A stretch of DNA of 40,174 nucleotides from an uncultured Prevotellaceae bacterium (GTDB lineage Bacteria > Bacteroidota > Bacteroidia > Bacteroidales > Bacteroidaceae), in the NCBI GenBank assembly GCA_902763615.1, contig CACWSX010000031.1, positions 1 to 40,174 of the forward strand. The letters are read 5' to 3'. Made by a program: the position numbers and the translations under genes. Below are positions 14,884 through 24,034 of the stretch, piece after piece; within the stretch, counting starts at the first letter, position 1; each line of letters begins with the position of its first letter. The notes under the pieces are model-generated. The model had not been told where the DNA came from. It searched no databases and worked only from the letters and a program-made list of their open reading frames with translations.

Positions 14884-16593
14884 GTCCTCTTTCGGAACGA
14901 TCAGTTTATCGCCTGTCTGCTTGAGGATCTCACGGGCATATTCCTTCGGATAACCCGGACGCTCCACTCTTGCACCCTTACCATATTTGCTACGTTTGAA
15001 GGTGCCATCGGCATTGGTGGGTTTGATCACCATATCATTGTACTTCACAATGAGGAAGTAAGCAAGCTGGCGCCAGCGTTCAATCATCTCGTCACCCTTC
15101 TGACAACTGTAGTCCGTGAGGAACTTTATTCTTGCATCGCCTTCGAGGGACTGAGCCTTCACCTCAATCTGTGCCTGGAGCTTATCGTAAGAGGCATCGA
15201 GGGAATCACGCACAGCCTGTAATGACGGGAACATCAGCGAGTATTTGGGATAGACCATATTGCTCACCCAGTTGCATACCCAATAAGCATTATCCATTGA
15301 GAAGGAGACATCGTCGGCACCCTCGTCTGAGAAGCACTTCGGAATGCGCTTGATGCAGGAATACATCGGGGTGTAGGCCACCATGTTACCATCGTCGTTA
15401 CCAAACCAGAAGCAGCCACCAATCTCACGAGGCAGCCATGAGCGCATCTGGGAGATGAACGACCAAGCCGTCTGGAACGTGGAAATCGGACGCTCGTTGA
15501 ACATCTCCTTGTCGTCGAGTTTATACGACAACGGCGATAGGCGGTAAGGCATCTCGTAGATACCGCCGCCGATGTCAGAGTCGAGTGCGAACGGTGTACC
15601 CTCATAGTGGTCGCGCATCGCATCACGTAGATCTTGACGACTCACCTTCTTGTTGGGGATGATCCAAAGCGGCATCGGCTCAGCATCCTTCTCCTTACCT
15701 TCGGCATAGGGTACATAGCGTGAGAAATCATCGGAAAAACGATTGAAGAAACTCCACACACGGGCCTCACAATAACGGCGTCCGGAGAAATCAGGGGCTG
15801 CATAGGCGGCATTGTAGGAGAAGTCAGCATCCTTGCCCTCAAACCAGCCCATTGTGCGGGCATACTTCACCACATTGTCGGAATAGAGCACAAGATTAGG
15901 AACGGGCTTTTTGCCATCAATTGGATACTTCTTCAGCAGATCCTTCATCTTCACCACCGTATAACGGCCATCGAGGAACTGCGTGATACGACTCTGATTG
16001 GCGTGAGCCGCAATCGCATCGTCAGGAATACGGACAGCCACCCATACTGTGCGTTCCTTAGACTTTTCTCTATCAGGACCACAGCCCATCATTTCGAGCA
16101 TCCAAGCCTCGTTAGAATCGGCCACTGAAAAGGTCTCACCCTCAGAGTAATAACCGTATTGCTCTACGAGCTGCGTCATAATCTGTAAAGCCTCACGAGC
16201 CGTCTTGGCTCGCTGAAGGGTGATGTAAATGAGAGAACCGTAGTCGATAACACCCGTGGAATCAACCATTTCCTCGCGACCTCCGAAAGTGGTCTCACCA
16301 ATGGTAACCTGCCACTCGTTGGAATTGCCGATTACATTCCACGTCTCAGCAGCCTCAGCAATCTCACCCAGATACTTGTTGGTGTCCCATTCGTAGACTT
16401 TACGCATATCGCCAGGCTGATGCTTGGCAGCGGGATAGTGATACAGGGGCATGAAGGCGCCGAAGGAGTCTGCATTGTAAGTGACGAAGACAGAACCGTC
16501 AGCACTGGCCTTCTTGCCTACAATGAAATTGGTACATGCTATCGCGTAGCTACCTGCGACGAGCATGACGGAAAGAATAAAATGTCTTTTCAT
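14875..16593 (-). CDS. C69 family dipeptidase, secreted
   Basis: The 572-aa protein has a signal sequence followed by Cys20 in YAIACTNFIVGKKAS. In the peptidase C69 (PepD, Ntn-hydrolase) family the mature N-terminal Cys is the nucleophile, and ACTNF is the expected cleavage and active-site motif. Later parts include the NEAWMLEMMGCGP segment and a typical FYDGTxxA-like C-terminal portion. It cleaves dipeptides, probably in the periplasm or at the surface. The length fits. It sits 3 bases after the M23 peptidase gene, so nadC, M23, C69 likely form one minus-strand transcript. Confidence 0.9.
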   Translation of the reverse strand: MKRHFILSVMLVAGSYAIACTNFIVGKKASADGSVFVTYNADSFGAFMPLYHYPAAKHQPGDMRKVYEWDTNKYLGEIAEAAETWNVIGNSNEWQVTIGETTFGGREEMVDSTGVIDYGSLIYITLQRAKTAREALQIMTQLVEQYGYYSEGETFSVADSNEAWMLEMMGCGPDREKSKERTVWVAVRIPDDAIAAHANQSRITQFLDGRYTVVKMKDLLKKYPIDGKKPVPNLVLYSDNVVKYARTMGWFEGKDADFSYNAAYAAPDFSGRRYCEARVWSFFNRFSDDFSRYVPYAEGKEKDAEPMPLWIIPNKKVSRQDLRDAMRDHYEGTPFALDSDIGGGIYEMPYRLSPLSYKLDDKEMFNERPISTFQTAWSFISQMRSWLPREIGGCFWFGNDDGNMVAYTPMYSCIKRIPKCFSDEGADDVSFSMDNAYWVCNWVSNMVYPKYSLMFPSLQAVRDSLDASYDKLQAQIEVKAQSLEGDARIKFLTDYSCQKGDEMIERWRQLAYFLIVKYNDMVIKPTNADGTFKRSKYGKGARVERPGYPKEYAREILKQTGDKLIVPKEDKK

Positions 16594-16596
16594 ATC

Positions 16597-18267
16597 TTAA
16601 TAAACTATACTTGTTTCGAATGTTTGCGTATTATTGCGATGATCAGTAGCGGTAAAGAGAAGTTGGTGCGGCTTGCCCGTCTTTCGGATGGGAGACTCAC
16701 GCAACCTACAAACCATCTGTGAGGATTTCTCCTGAGGATTGAACACCACAAACAGCCCGTCGATGGTGCCTTGATAGGTGGCTACCCCACTCTGCCGGTC
16801 ACTCACACTCAGGCGAATCACGTCTGAGGCACTCTGTGTATTGGTAACGAGACTGATGCTTGGCGGCTCATCGTCGTAATCGAGGGCATAACTGTAACCC
16901 AGTTCCTTGATTCGTCCGATAACCCAGCCGTCTTGATAGTCGCCACCCATATATTGTCCGAGAGAAGAGCGGATATAGAGTTTCGAGGGATCGGCCTCTG
17001 TTGACAGGATACGATCTGCGCCGATATTATCCAACCGGACTCTGATTGCCAGTTCCCCCTCTGCCATCAGCGGACAACTGAAAGGATAGAACGAATAGCT
17101 ATCCGACATTTTCTCAGGCTGGCGGTTGACATCGGGTTGAAGAATCAGGTCGTTTGCCAAAAGGCCGTAAGGCACCACCAATTGCATTTCGCCAGGATAG
17201 GAGAAAGAATTTGTCTGGTTCCAATGAAAGATCTTCCCGTCTATCGGTATCTCGAGCTTAGGAATCTCCTGCCTGACACCATGCACCATAAAGGTGTAAT
17301 GACTCTCGTTGCCCTTGTAGTCACGCAAGACATATTCCAAGTGATAGTCGCGTTCTTCGTTGAAGTTAATGATGCCCCGCAGACTGTCAGCAGAAAGAAT
17401 CGCGAGTTGGTTGCCGGGTTCGATATAGGATTTCATATACCAACGGCGTGTCTGGCGCCAATGATCATAATCACCCCACGCATTTACAAACGGATTCCTG
17501 GATACGGGAATACGGTCAACGTTTGAACGGAAAATCATATTGCCATCGAGCATCAGGATGGTCTCACGAATGCCATAGTGATGATAGGTGCCCTGCATAT
17601 AGTCGTCGCCCCAAAGGGCAAATCCCACCTTTCCCCACGCCGTAAAGGGTTGGGAAATCTGATGTCCGCCAATCATGAAGGTCTGCTTAGCGGTGCTCTG
17701 ATTGAACACGCCCTCACCTGCTATCGGACTCGCCATCAAGCCGTGTGCCTGTGGGGGAACAGAGTCGTTGATGAAGTCATTCAGGAACTCGTAGGGATCG
17801 AGCATATCCCACGACTCGGTATCGTGAATCTCAAGATGAAGATGCGGCCCTGTAGAATGTCCCGTATTGCCGCTCAGCGCAATATACTGACCTTGCGACA
17901 CCGGACAAACCAAAGGCGACAGACGAGCATCGGGCACATTGGTCTGATGGGCATACTGATAATCACGGAGCGCAGCCTGAATACGGGGCGAGAATGATTT
18001 CAGATGACAATAAACAGATGTCTGCCCTGAAGGATGGGTGATATAAACCGCATTGCCGAAGCCGTCGATGCCTTGTGTGATGCGACTGACATAACCGTCG
18101 CCGATGGCGTAGATCACCTTACCCTCCACATTGTCGGTCGAGATGTCCAAACCGCCATGAAAATGATTGGGACGAGGCTCACCAAAATTCCCCGCCAGAG
18201 AAATATCATAATCCACTGGCGGGGTAAATATACTTAGCAGAAGGCTTATCAACAGTTGATTCAGCAC
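16597..18267 (-). CDS. M23 family metallopeptidase, 556 aa
   Basis: This peptidase has LytM-type zinc motifs near the N-terminus: HFHGGLDIS (about residues 37-45, HxxxD) and HLHLEIHD (about 142-149). The core GNTGHSTGPHLH is also characteristic. Members cut peptide cross-links in peptidoglycan. Residues 1-16 form a hydrophobic signal. The long C-terminal half (about residues 200-556) looks like beta-sandwich material and is not assigned. The start is a GTG at 18267, overlapping the nadC stop by 7 bases; no ATG lies closer. Placement between nadC and a secreted dipeptidase suggests a co-transcribed envelope turnover unit. Confidence 0.9.
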   Translation of the reverse strand: MLNQLLISLLLSIFTPPVDYDISLAGNFGEPRPNHFHGGLDISTDNVEGKVIYAIGDGYVSRITQGIDGFGNAVYITHPSGQTSVYCHLKSFSPRIQAALRDYQYAHQTNVPDARLSPLVCPVSQGQYIALSGNTGHSTGPHLHLEIHDTESWDMLDPYEFLNDFINDSVPPQAHGLMASPIAGEGVFNQSTAKQTFMIGGHQISQPFTAWGKVGFALWGDDYMQGTYHHYGIRETILMLDGNMIFRSNVDRIPVSRNPFVNAWGDYDHWRQTRRWYMKSYIEPGNQLAILSADSLRGIINFNEERDYHLEYVLRDYKGNESHYTFMVHGVRQEIPKLEIPIDGKIFHWNQTNSFSYPGEMQLVVPYGLLANDLILQPDVNRQPEKMSDSYSFYPFSCPLMAEGELAIRVRLDNIGADRILSTEADPSKLYIRSSLGQYMGGDYQDGWVIGRIKELGYSYALDYDDEPPSISLVTNTQSASDVIRLSVSDRQSGVATYQGTIDGLFVVFNPQEKSSQMVCRLRESPIRKTGKPHQLLFTATDHRNNTQTFETSIVY

Positions 18268-19109
18268 GCCTTAAACGACATATCAAGTCCTTTGACCGAG
18301 TGCGTCAGTGCACCCACACTGACAAAGTCGACACCCTGTTCAGCATAGTCGCGGATGGTATCGAAGGTGATGCCTCCACTCGACTCTGTCTCGAAGCGGC
18401 CACCGATGATATCCACTGCCTTCTTCGTATCGGGCACGCTGAAATTGTCGAGCATGATACGGTCTACGCCACCATGTTCCAACACCTGCTGTAACTCCTC
18501 AAAACTGCGCACCTCGATCTCAATCTTCAGGTCAAGACCTTTCTCCTTCAGATAAGCATGACAACGATCGATGGCATTCACAATGCCTCCCGCGAAATCA
18601 ACGTGATTATCCTTCAGCAGAATCATATCGAAGAGACCGATACGATGGTTACAGCCACCGCCGATCTTCACAGCCTGCTTCTCAAGCATACGCATACCAG
18701 GGGTGGTCTTGCGGGTATCGAGTACACGGGTGTGAGTGCCCTTCAGACGCTGGACATATTTGTCGGTCATCGTGGCAATACCGCTCATACGCTGCATGAT
18801 ATTCAGCATCAGACGCTCCGTCTGCAACAGCGAGCGCACCTTACCCGTCACAATCATAGCGATGTCGCCTTTCTTCACACGGGTACCGTCGCCCATCAGC
18901 ACCTCCACCTGCATGGTGGGATCGAAACGGCGGAACACCTCTTTGGCAATCTCCACACCCGCCAGAATACCATCTTCCTTTATGAGCAGATGGGATTTTC
19001 CCATCGCATCCTCAGGAATACAGCAGAGCGTGGTATGGTCGCCATCGCCGATATCTTCTGCAAACGACAGGTCGATGAGCCTGTCAACTAACTCTTCTAC
19101 ACTCAGCAT
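18261..19109 (-). CDS. nadC: Nicotinate-nucleotide pyrophosphorylase (carboxylating)
   Basis: The 282-aa enzyme converts quinolinate and PRPP to nicotinate mononucleotide, carbon dioxide and pyrophosphate in de novo NAD synthesis. Typical motifs are present: FAEDIGDGDHTT near the N-terminus, LNIMQRMSGIAT (about residues 100-112), DTRKTTPGMR (about 130-140), KIGGGCNHRIGLFDMILLKDNH (about 147-168, split here as GGGCNHR and LKDNH), and the C-terminal SSGGITFDTI and FVSVGALTHS. All are consistent with an active enzyme. The other NAD genes are absent. It overlaps the M23 gene. Confidence 0.95.
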   Translation of the reverse strand: MLSVEELVDRLIDLSFAEDIGDGDHTTLCCIPEDAMGKSHLLIKEDGILAGVEIAKEVFRRFDPTMQVEVLMGDGTRVKKGDIAMIVTGKVRSLLQTERLMLNIMQRMSGIATMTDKYVQRLKGTHTRVLDTRKTTPGMRMLEKQAVKIGGGCNHRIGLFDMILLKDNHVDFAGGIVNAIDRCHAYLKEKGLDLKIEIEVRSFEELQQVLEHGGVDRIMLDNFSVPDTKKAVDIIGGRFETESSGGITFDTIRDYAEQGVDFVSVGALTHSVKGLDMSFKAC

Positions 19110-19121
19110 AAACGTGTCATT

Positions 19122-19619
19122 TTAGAAGTAAAGCGCAAAACCGACCTTGAGTCCCAATCCGCTATAATCGCTGCACTTGGTGCTCAGCTCATAATAGATC
19201 TCAGGCTCAATGGTAATGTGACGAGAGAGGAAGAAGGCATAGCCGACATTGGCTTCGGGCAGGAGATCGTCAATACCGTCCGTATGCGCATACTTGGCAC
19301 CGACACCAACGTAGATACCATTCTGCTCGATGTAATAACGGAGACCAGCACCCACATTAACCGAAGAACAGCCGTAGGTAGAATTGTTATAGCCAAACTT
19401 TCCCGTGATCATCCAGTCGTCGACCAACAGATAACCACCCTTTGCCTCAAGGTTCAGGTTCCACTTCTGACCCTTATGCCAACTCAGGTCTAACCCTGAG
19501 GCAGAGGCGCCAATCATCCATTTTCCCTGATAGAATACTGGCTCAGAGGTATTCAGATACTGAGCATTCGCACTCACTGCCATCATCAGGCCGATGGCTG
19601 CCATCAATAGTTTCTTCAT
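19122..19619 (-). CDS. Small outer-membrane beta-barrel protein, 165 aa
   Basis: A signal peptide (MKKLLMAAIGLMMAVSANAQ, cleaved after Ala) is followed by alternating amphipathic strands. It ends in LKVGFALYF with a terminal Phe, the usual recognition end for outer-membrane assembly. The short size suggests an 8-stranded barrel of the OmpX/PagP-like size class. No function can be read. It lies between cstA and nadC on the same strand, and its stop is 12 bases from the nadC start. Confidence 0.8.
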   Translation of the reverse strand: MKKLLMAAIGLMMAVSANAQYLNTSEPVFYQGKWMIGASASGLDLSWHKGQKWNLNLEAKGGYLLVDDWMITGKFGYNNSTYGCSSVNVGAGLRYYIEQNGIYVGVGAKYAHTDGIDDLLPEANVGYAFFLSRHITIEPEIYYELSTKCSDYSGLGLKVGFALYF

Positions 19620-19625
19620 ATTATA

Positions 19626-21089
19626 TTATTGTTGTTTCTTCATTTCTTTCTTATACCATACAGCAAACCAGATAATAGCCACTACCAGACAAACGCCACC
19701 CAACGGATAGCCTAAGGTATCAGGCAAATGGAAGGCCTGTTTCGAAATAAACAGGAAGGTGGAGCAGACGGTGGTCATAAAGAAGGCTGGAATCAGCGTA
19801 ATCCAGAAAACTTTCTTATGGCGCACAAGATAGACGGTCAGCGCCCACAACGTAAACACACTCAGGGCCTGATTGCTCCAGCCGAAATACTGCCAGATGG
19901 TGTTGAAACCATCTGGGTTCTCCATCTGCCAAACCAACATACCGATAGAAACTGCGAACAAGGGGATACAGATTATCAAGCGTTTGGCGATGGGACGCTG
20001 ATTCAGTTTCAGCCACTCTGCCACAATCAGACGAGCTGAACGGAAAGCAGTATCTCCCGAAGTAATCGGCGCAGCCACCACACCCAGCATAGCCAGAACG
20101 GCACCAGCTACACCCAGCCATTCGTTGCAAACGAGATTGACAACAGCAGGTGCTGATGTATGGAAACCGGCTGTCGCATCCGCAATCAGTGAATAGCCGG
20201 GAGCCGGATCACCATAGAAGAACCAGGCTGACACCGTTGCCCAGATCAGGGCTACGATACCCTCGGTAATCATGGCGCCATAGAAAATAGGACGTCCCAT
20301 CTTCTCACTCTTCACGCAGCGTGCCATCAGCGGGCTCTGTGTAGCATGGAAACCGGAAATGGCGCCACAGGCAATCGTGATAAACAAAGCCGGGAAGATT
20401 GCATCCTTCCAAGTGTCAGGTTCTGTGGCAGCACCCATATTATAGAAATTAGTCCATAGTTCAGGTACCGTTGGCCAATGCAAGAAAAGCCAAATCATCA
20501 GCGCACCAGCCATAAACAGCAGTGAGAAGGCGAACAAGGGATAAACCTTACCGATGATCTTATCGATGGGCAGCATCGTAGCAATGATATAATAGCAGAA
20601 AATAATAATTACCCACATGAGGGTTTCACCACCGATGGAATGCAGAATCTCCGCAGGTGAATATACAAACACTGTTCCTACCATGATCAGCAGCAACACG
20701 GTGAACACCAGCATCACGCTCTTTGTGGTCTTACCCAGATAGTGGCCGATGAGCTCCGGCAGTCCGGCTCCCCCATGACGCATCGACAACATACCCGTCA
20801 GATAATCGTGAGTGGCGCCTGCAAAGATACAGCCGAAGACAATCCACAGATAAGCCACCGGTCCGAACTTCGCACCCATGATGGCACCGAAGATAGGACC
20901 CGTACCTGCAATGTTCAGAAACTGAATCATGAAAATCTTCCAGTCGGGAAGCACAATGTAATCGAGGCCATCAGCCTTTGCCACCGCTGGCGTCACACGG
21001 TCATCGGGCGCAAAAACGCGCTCCACAAAGCGGCCATAAAGGAAATAGCCAAATACAAGAGCCACAAGGCTCAGCAAGAAAGTAATCAT
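19626..21089 (-). CDS. cstA: Carbon starvation protein CstA family transporter
   Basis: The 487-aa integral membrane protein begins MITFLLSLVALVFGYFLYGR. The segment QFLNIAGTGPIFGAIMGAKF and the following VAYLWIVFGCIFAGATHDY are the CstA signature. There are more than ten hydrophobic segments. CstA proteins import pyruvate or peptides under carbon limitation. The start at 21089 is fixed by a -7 box at 21122-21129; the longer reading frame to 21317 begins beyond the promoter. The upstream glycoside hydrolase gene is divergent, so two promoters sit within 60 bases of each other. Confidence 0.92.
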   Translation of the reverse strand: MITFLLSLVALVFGYFLYGRFVERVFAPDDRVTPAVAKADGLDYIVLPDWKIFMIQFLNIAGTGPIFGAIMGAKFGPVAYLWIVFGCIFAGATHDYLTGMLSMRHGGAGLPELIGHYLGKTTKSVMLVFTVLLLIMVGTVFVYSPAEILHSIGGETLMWVIIIFCYYIIATMLPIDKIIGKVYPLFAFSLLFMAGALMIWLFLHWPTVPELWTNFYNMGAATEPDTWKDAIFPALFITIACGAISGFHATQSPLMARCVKSEKMGRPIFYGAMITEGIVALIWATVSAWFFYGDPAPGYSLIADATAGFHTSAPAVVNLVCNEWLGVAGAVLAMLGVVAAPITSGDTAFRSARLIVAEWLKLNQRPIAKRLIICIPLFAVSIGMLVWQMENPDGFNTIWQYFGWSNQALSVFTLWALTVYLVRHKKVFWITLIPAFFMTTVCSTFLFISKQAFHLPDTLGYPLGGVCLVVAIIWFAVWYKKEMKKQQ

Positions 21090-21121
21090 ACCTTTTCTAC
21101 TATTTAGTTTAAAACTTGTTG

Positions 21122-21129
21122 CAAAAGTA
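21122..21129 (-). promoter_or_regulatory. -7 box (TACTTTTG) for cstA
   Basis: TACTTTTG on the minus strand; leader about 30 bases to the ATG at 21089. Confidence 0.6.
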
Positions 21130-21173
21130 CAAAATAATTGTGAAATGTGAATTATGAATTGTGAATTATTTAG

Positions 21174-21181
21174 TAACTTTG
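21174..21181 (+). promoter_or_regulatory. -7 box (TAACTTTG) for the GHL10 gene
   Basis: TAACTTTG; its position shows that translation starts downstream of it, not at the ATG at 21154. Confidence 0.65.
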
Positions 21182-21207
21182 CAGCAAATTTAATAAAATA
21201 CATCATT

Positions 21208-22677
21208 TTGAGAAAGATTCTATACCTTTTCCTGTTGCTTGCGATGGCTATTAACCTGCAGGCACAGACTCCCAAATACGAAGTGCGTGCTGTCTGGCTC
21301 ACCACCATCGGAGGCATCGACTGGCCGCATACTTATGCCAACAACCCCTCAGCAGTCCAGCGTCAGAAGCAAGAACTGACCACCATCCTCGACAAACTCC
21401 AACAAGCCAATATCAACACCATACTCTTACAAGCGCGTGTACGAGCTACCACCATCTTCCCCAGTAGCCGTGAGCCTTGGGATGCCTGTCTTTCGGGCAA
21501 GGCTGGTGTATCACCAGGCTACGATGCCTTGCAATTTGCCATCGACGAGTGTCACAAACGGGGGATGCAGTGTCACGCTTGGATAGTGACCATTCCTGTT
21601 GGCAAATGGAACAACTATGGTTGCAAGCAGTTGCGTCAGAAATACCCCAAGCTCATCGTCAAGGTAGGCGACGAGGGCTACATGCACCCGGAAATGAGTG
21701 AGACAGGCGACTATCTGGCTCAGTTCTGTCGTGAGGTAACACGCCGATACGATGTTGACGGCATCCACCTCGACTATATCCGTTATCCCGAAACGTGGAA
21801 AATGAAGGTCAGCCGTTCGCAAGGCCGACAGTATATCACCAATATTGTCCGTAAGATTCATCAGGCCGTAAAAGCCGAGAAACCCTGGGTGATGCTCTCC
21901 TGTTCGCCCATCGGCAAATACGATGATCTTGCACGCTATAAGTCAGGAGGTTGGAATGCCAACACCACCGTCTGTCAAGATGCCCAGGGCTGGCTTCGCA
22001 ACGGACTCATGGATGCTCTCTTCCCGATGATGTATTTTCAGGGCAACAATTTCTTCCCCTTTGCCGTCAACTGGAAAGAGTTCGCTTATGGCCGTATCAT
22101 CGCTCCAGGCCTTGCTGCCTACATGCTTCACCCAAGCGAAAGGAACTGGCCGTTGGAGGTGATGCAGCGCGAGATGTATGTCATCAGAGAGCAAGGACTC
22201 GGACAAACCTTCTTTCGCTCTAAGTTCTTGACAGACAATACAAAAGGCCTATATACCTTCACGAAAGACTTTAATAAGAATCCTGCCCTCATACCACCCA
22301 TGACCTGGTATGATAAACGCTCGCCTTCCGTACCTCTCAAGGCGCAGTTGCATCGTGGTATGAAGTCTGATATGCTGACATGGGAACTGCCCCGTGATTA
22401 TTCCGGAGGCGACTACCTTATTTATAATATATATGCCTCGGACGACTACCCCGTCGATATCACCGATACCCGTAATCTGATCAGCACTCGCCAGCGCAGC
22501 AATCAGCTTACCGTACAGCATGGCGGACGACAGCTCAACTATGCTGTAACGGCCGTCGACCGTTTCGGCAACGAGAGTCTTCCAGCACAGACCATCAAGC
22601 CCTCGGCACCCCTCCGTAAGATAGACTTTAGGGAACTCATCGTGGGCAAATCAAAAAAAAGAACCAAAAAAAGATGA
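21208..22677 (+). CDS. Family 10-like (GHL10) secreted glycoside hydrolase
   Basis: The 489-aa protein has the GHL10/DUF187 fold: EVRAVWLTTIGGIDWP at the start of the mature part, then LQARVRATTIFPSSREPWDA, then DGIHLDYIRYPE (about residue 190, with acidic residues that are the likely catalytic pair region), then an SCSPIGKYDDL segment. The C-terminal 150 residues form an Ig-like or FN3-like module. The start is probably the TTG at 21208, which gives the signal peptide LRKILYLFLLLAMAINLQAQ; the ATG at 21244 would cut it. It is likely exported. The substrate is unknown; the related Bacteroidetes enzymes act on polysaccharides. Confidence 0.85.
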   Translation: MRKILYLFLLLAMAINLQAQTPKYEVRAVWLTTIGGIDWPHTYANNPSAVQRQKQELTTILDKLQQANINTILLQARVRATTIFPSSREPWDACLSGKAGVSPGYDALQFAIDECHKRGMQCHAWIVTIPVGKWNNYGCKQLRQKYPKLIVKVGDEGYMHPEMSETGDYLAQFCREVTRRYDVDGIHLDYIRYPETWKMKVSRSQGRQYITNIVRKIHQAVKAEKPWVMLSCSPIGKYDDLARYKSGGWNANTTVCQDAQGWLRNGLMDALFPMMYFQGNNFFPFAVNWKEFAYGRIIAPGLAAYMLHPSERNWPLEVMQREMYVIREQGLGQTFFRSKFLTDNTKGLYTFTKDFNKNPALIPPMTWYDKRSPSVPLKAQLHRGMKSDMLTWELPRDYSGGDYLIYNIYASDDYPVDITDTRNLISTRQRSNQLTVQHGGRQLNYAVTAVDRFGNESLPAQTIKPSAPLRKIDFRELIVGKSKKRTKKR

Positions 22678-22717
22678 ATTTGCAACGAATAGACAAATCA
22701 CATTCACAAAATATGCG

Positions 22718-22725
22718 TATCTTTG
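22718..22725 (+). promoter_or_regulatory. -7 box (TATCTTTG) for uxuAB
   Basis: TATCTTTG about 33 bases before the uxuA ATG at 22758. Confidence 0.65.
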
Positions 22726-22757
22726 CACCGAATTTTTAAAAACTAATATCATACAAT

Positions 22758-24011
22758 ATGGAAAGAACTTGGAGATGGTTTGGCAAGAAGGATAAGATCA
22801 CCCTTGCACAACTAAGACAAATCGGCGTTGAGGGCATTGTTACAGCCCTGCATGATGTACCCTTAGGAGAAGTCTGGACACGTGAGAAAATCCGCGACCT
22901 GCGTGAATATATCGAAAGTTACGGCATGCGCTGGAGCGTAGTTGAGAGTCTGCCTGTGGTGGAGACAATCAAATATGGCGGTCCCGACCGTGATCACCAG
23001 ATTGAGGTGTATAAGGAGTCGCTGCGTAATCTTGCAGCTGAAGGCATCCATTGCATCTGCTACAACTTCATGCCCGTACTCGACTGGGCCCGCACCGATC
23101 TGTTCCACGACAATCCCAACGGTGCCACAAACCTATATTTCAACTATGCCGAATTTGCTTATTTCGACATCTATATCCTCAAGCGCCCGGGAGCCCGCGA
23201 AGAATGGGAGCAGTTCCAGTTCCCCGAAGGCTGGGGACAAGGCCGTAGTGTCATCGCCGAATGCGATGAACTGGCCAAGACGATGACACCCGAGAAGGAC
23301 CACAAGTTGGTGGAGACCATCATCATCAAAACGCAGGGTTTCGTGAGCGGCAACTTCAGTGAGAACGACGAAGCGCCCATCCAGAAGTTCCGCGACTTCC
23401 TCGATCTCTACAAAGGCATCGACAAGGCCAAGTTGCGTGCCAACATGAAGTATTTCCTCGAGGCCATCATGCCTGTCTGCGAGGAGTGCAACATGAATAT
23501 GTGTGTTCACCCCGACGATCCCCCTATTGAGATTCTCGGCCTGCCGCGCATCGTTCGTACCGAGGAGGATATCCAGTGGTTCCTCGATGCTGTGCCCAAC
23601 AAGCACAATGGTCTCACCTTCTGTGCAGGTTCACTCTCGGCTGGTGCCTATAACAACGTGGTCGAGCTTGCTAAGAAGTTCGCCTCTCGCACCCACTTCG
23701 TTCATCTGCGTTCGTGCCATATCTTCCCCAACGGTGACTTCACAGAAGCCTCTCACCTGGGCGGACGTGCCGACCTCATCGAGCTCTGTCGTATTTTCGA
23801 GAAAGAAAATCCCCAACTGCCCATGCGCGTCGATCACGGTATGACCTTCACCGATGAGCCTGGTGGCATTATGGATGAGAGCAGTCACGGCCACAATGCT
23901 GGCTACACCCTTCTCGGCCGTATGTTCGCCCTCGGACAAGTACAGGGTATCCTTGCTACCGTCGACCGTGAATTAGGTATCGAATACAAACAACCCGGAT
24001 TCTTCGATTAA
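22758..24011 (+). CDS. uxuA: Mannonate dehydratase
   Basis: The 417-aa enzyme dehydrates D-mannonate to 2-keto-3-deoxygluconate in uronate catabolism. Family features are visible: RTWRWFGKKDKITLAQLRQ at the N-terminus, EGIVTALHDVPLGEVW (about residues 29-44), NFMPVLDWARTDL (about 114-126), VHPDDPP (metal site, His), LTFCAGSLSAG and HFVHLRSC (metal ligands) in the TIM-barrel C-terminal half, and RVDHGMTF. The length is normal. It is followed after 23 bases by uxuB, so the two form an operon with one promoter. Confidence 0.95.
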   Translation: MERTWRWFGKKDKITLAQLRQIGVEGIVTALHDVPLGEVWTREKIRDLREYIESYGMRWSVVESLPVVETIKYGGPDRDHQIEVYKESLRNLAAEGIHCICYNFMPVLDWARTDLFHDNPNGATNLYFNYAEFAYFDIYILKRPGAREEWEQFQFPEGWGQGRSVIAECDELAKTMTPEKDHKLVETIIIKTQGFVSGNFSENDEAPIQKFRDFLDLYKGIDKAKLRANMKYFLEAIMPVCEECNMNMCVHPDDPPIEILGLPRIVRTEEDIQWFLDAVPNKHNGLTFCAGSLSAGAYNNVVELAKKFASRTHFVHLRSCHIFPNGDFTEASHLGGRADLIELCRIFEKENPQLPMRVDHGMTFTDEPGGIMDESSHGHNAGYTLLGRMFALGQVQGILATVDRELGIEYKQPGFFD

Positions 24012-24034
24012 ATAATCAGATTACTCAGATCATT

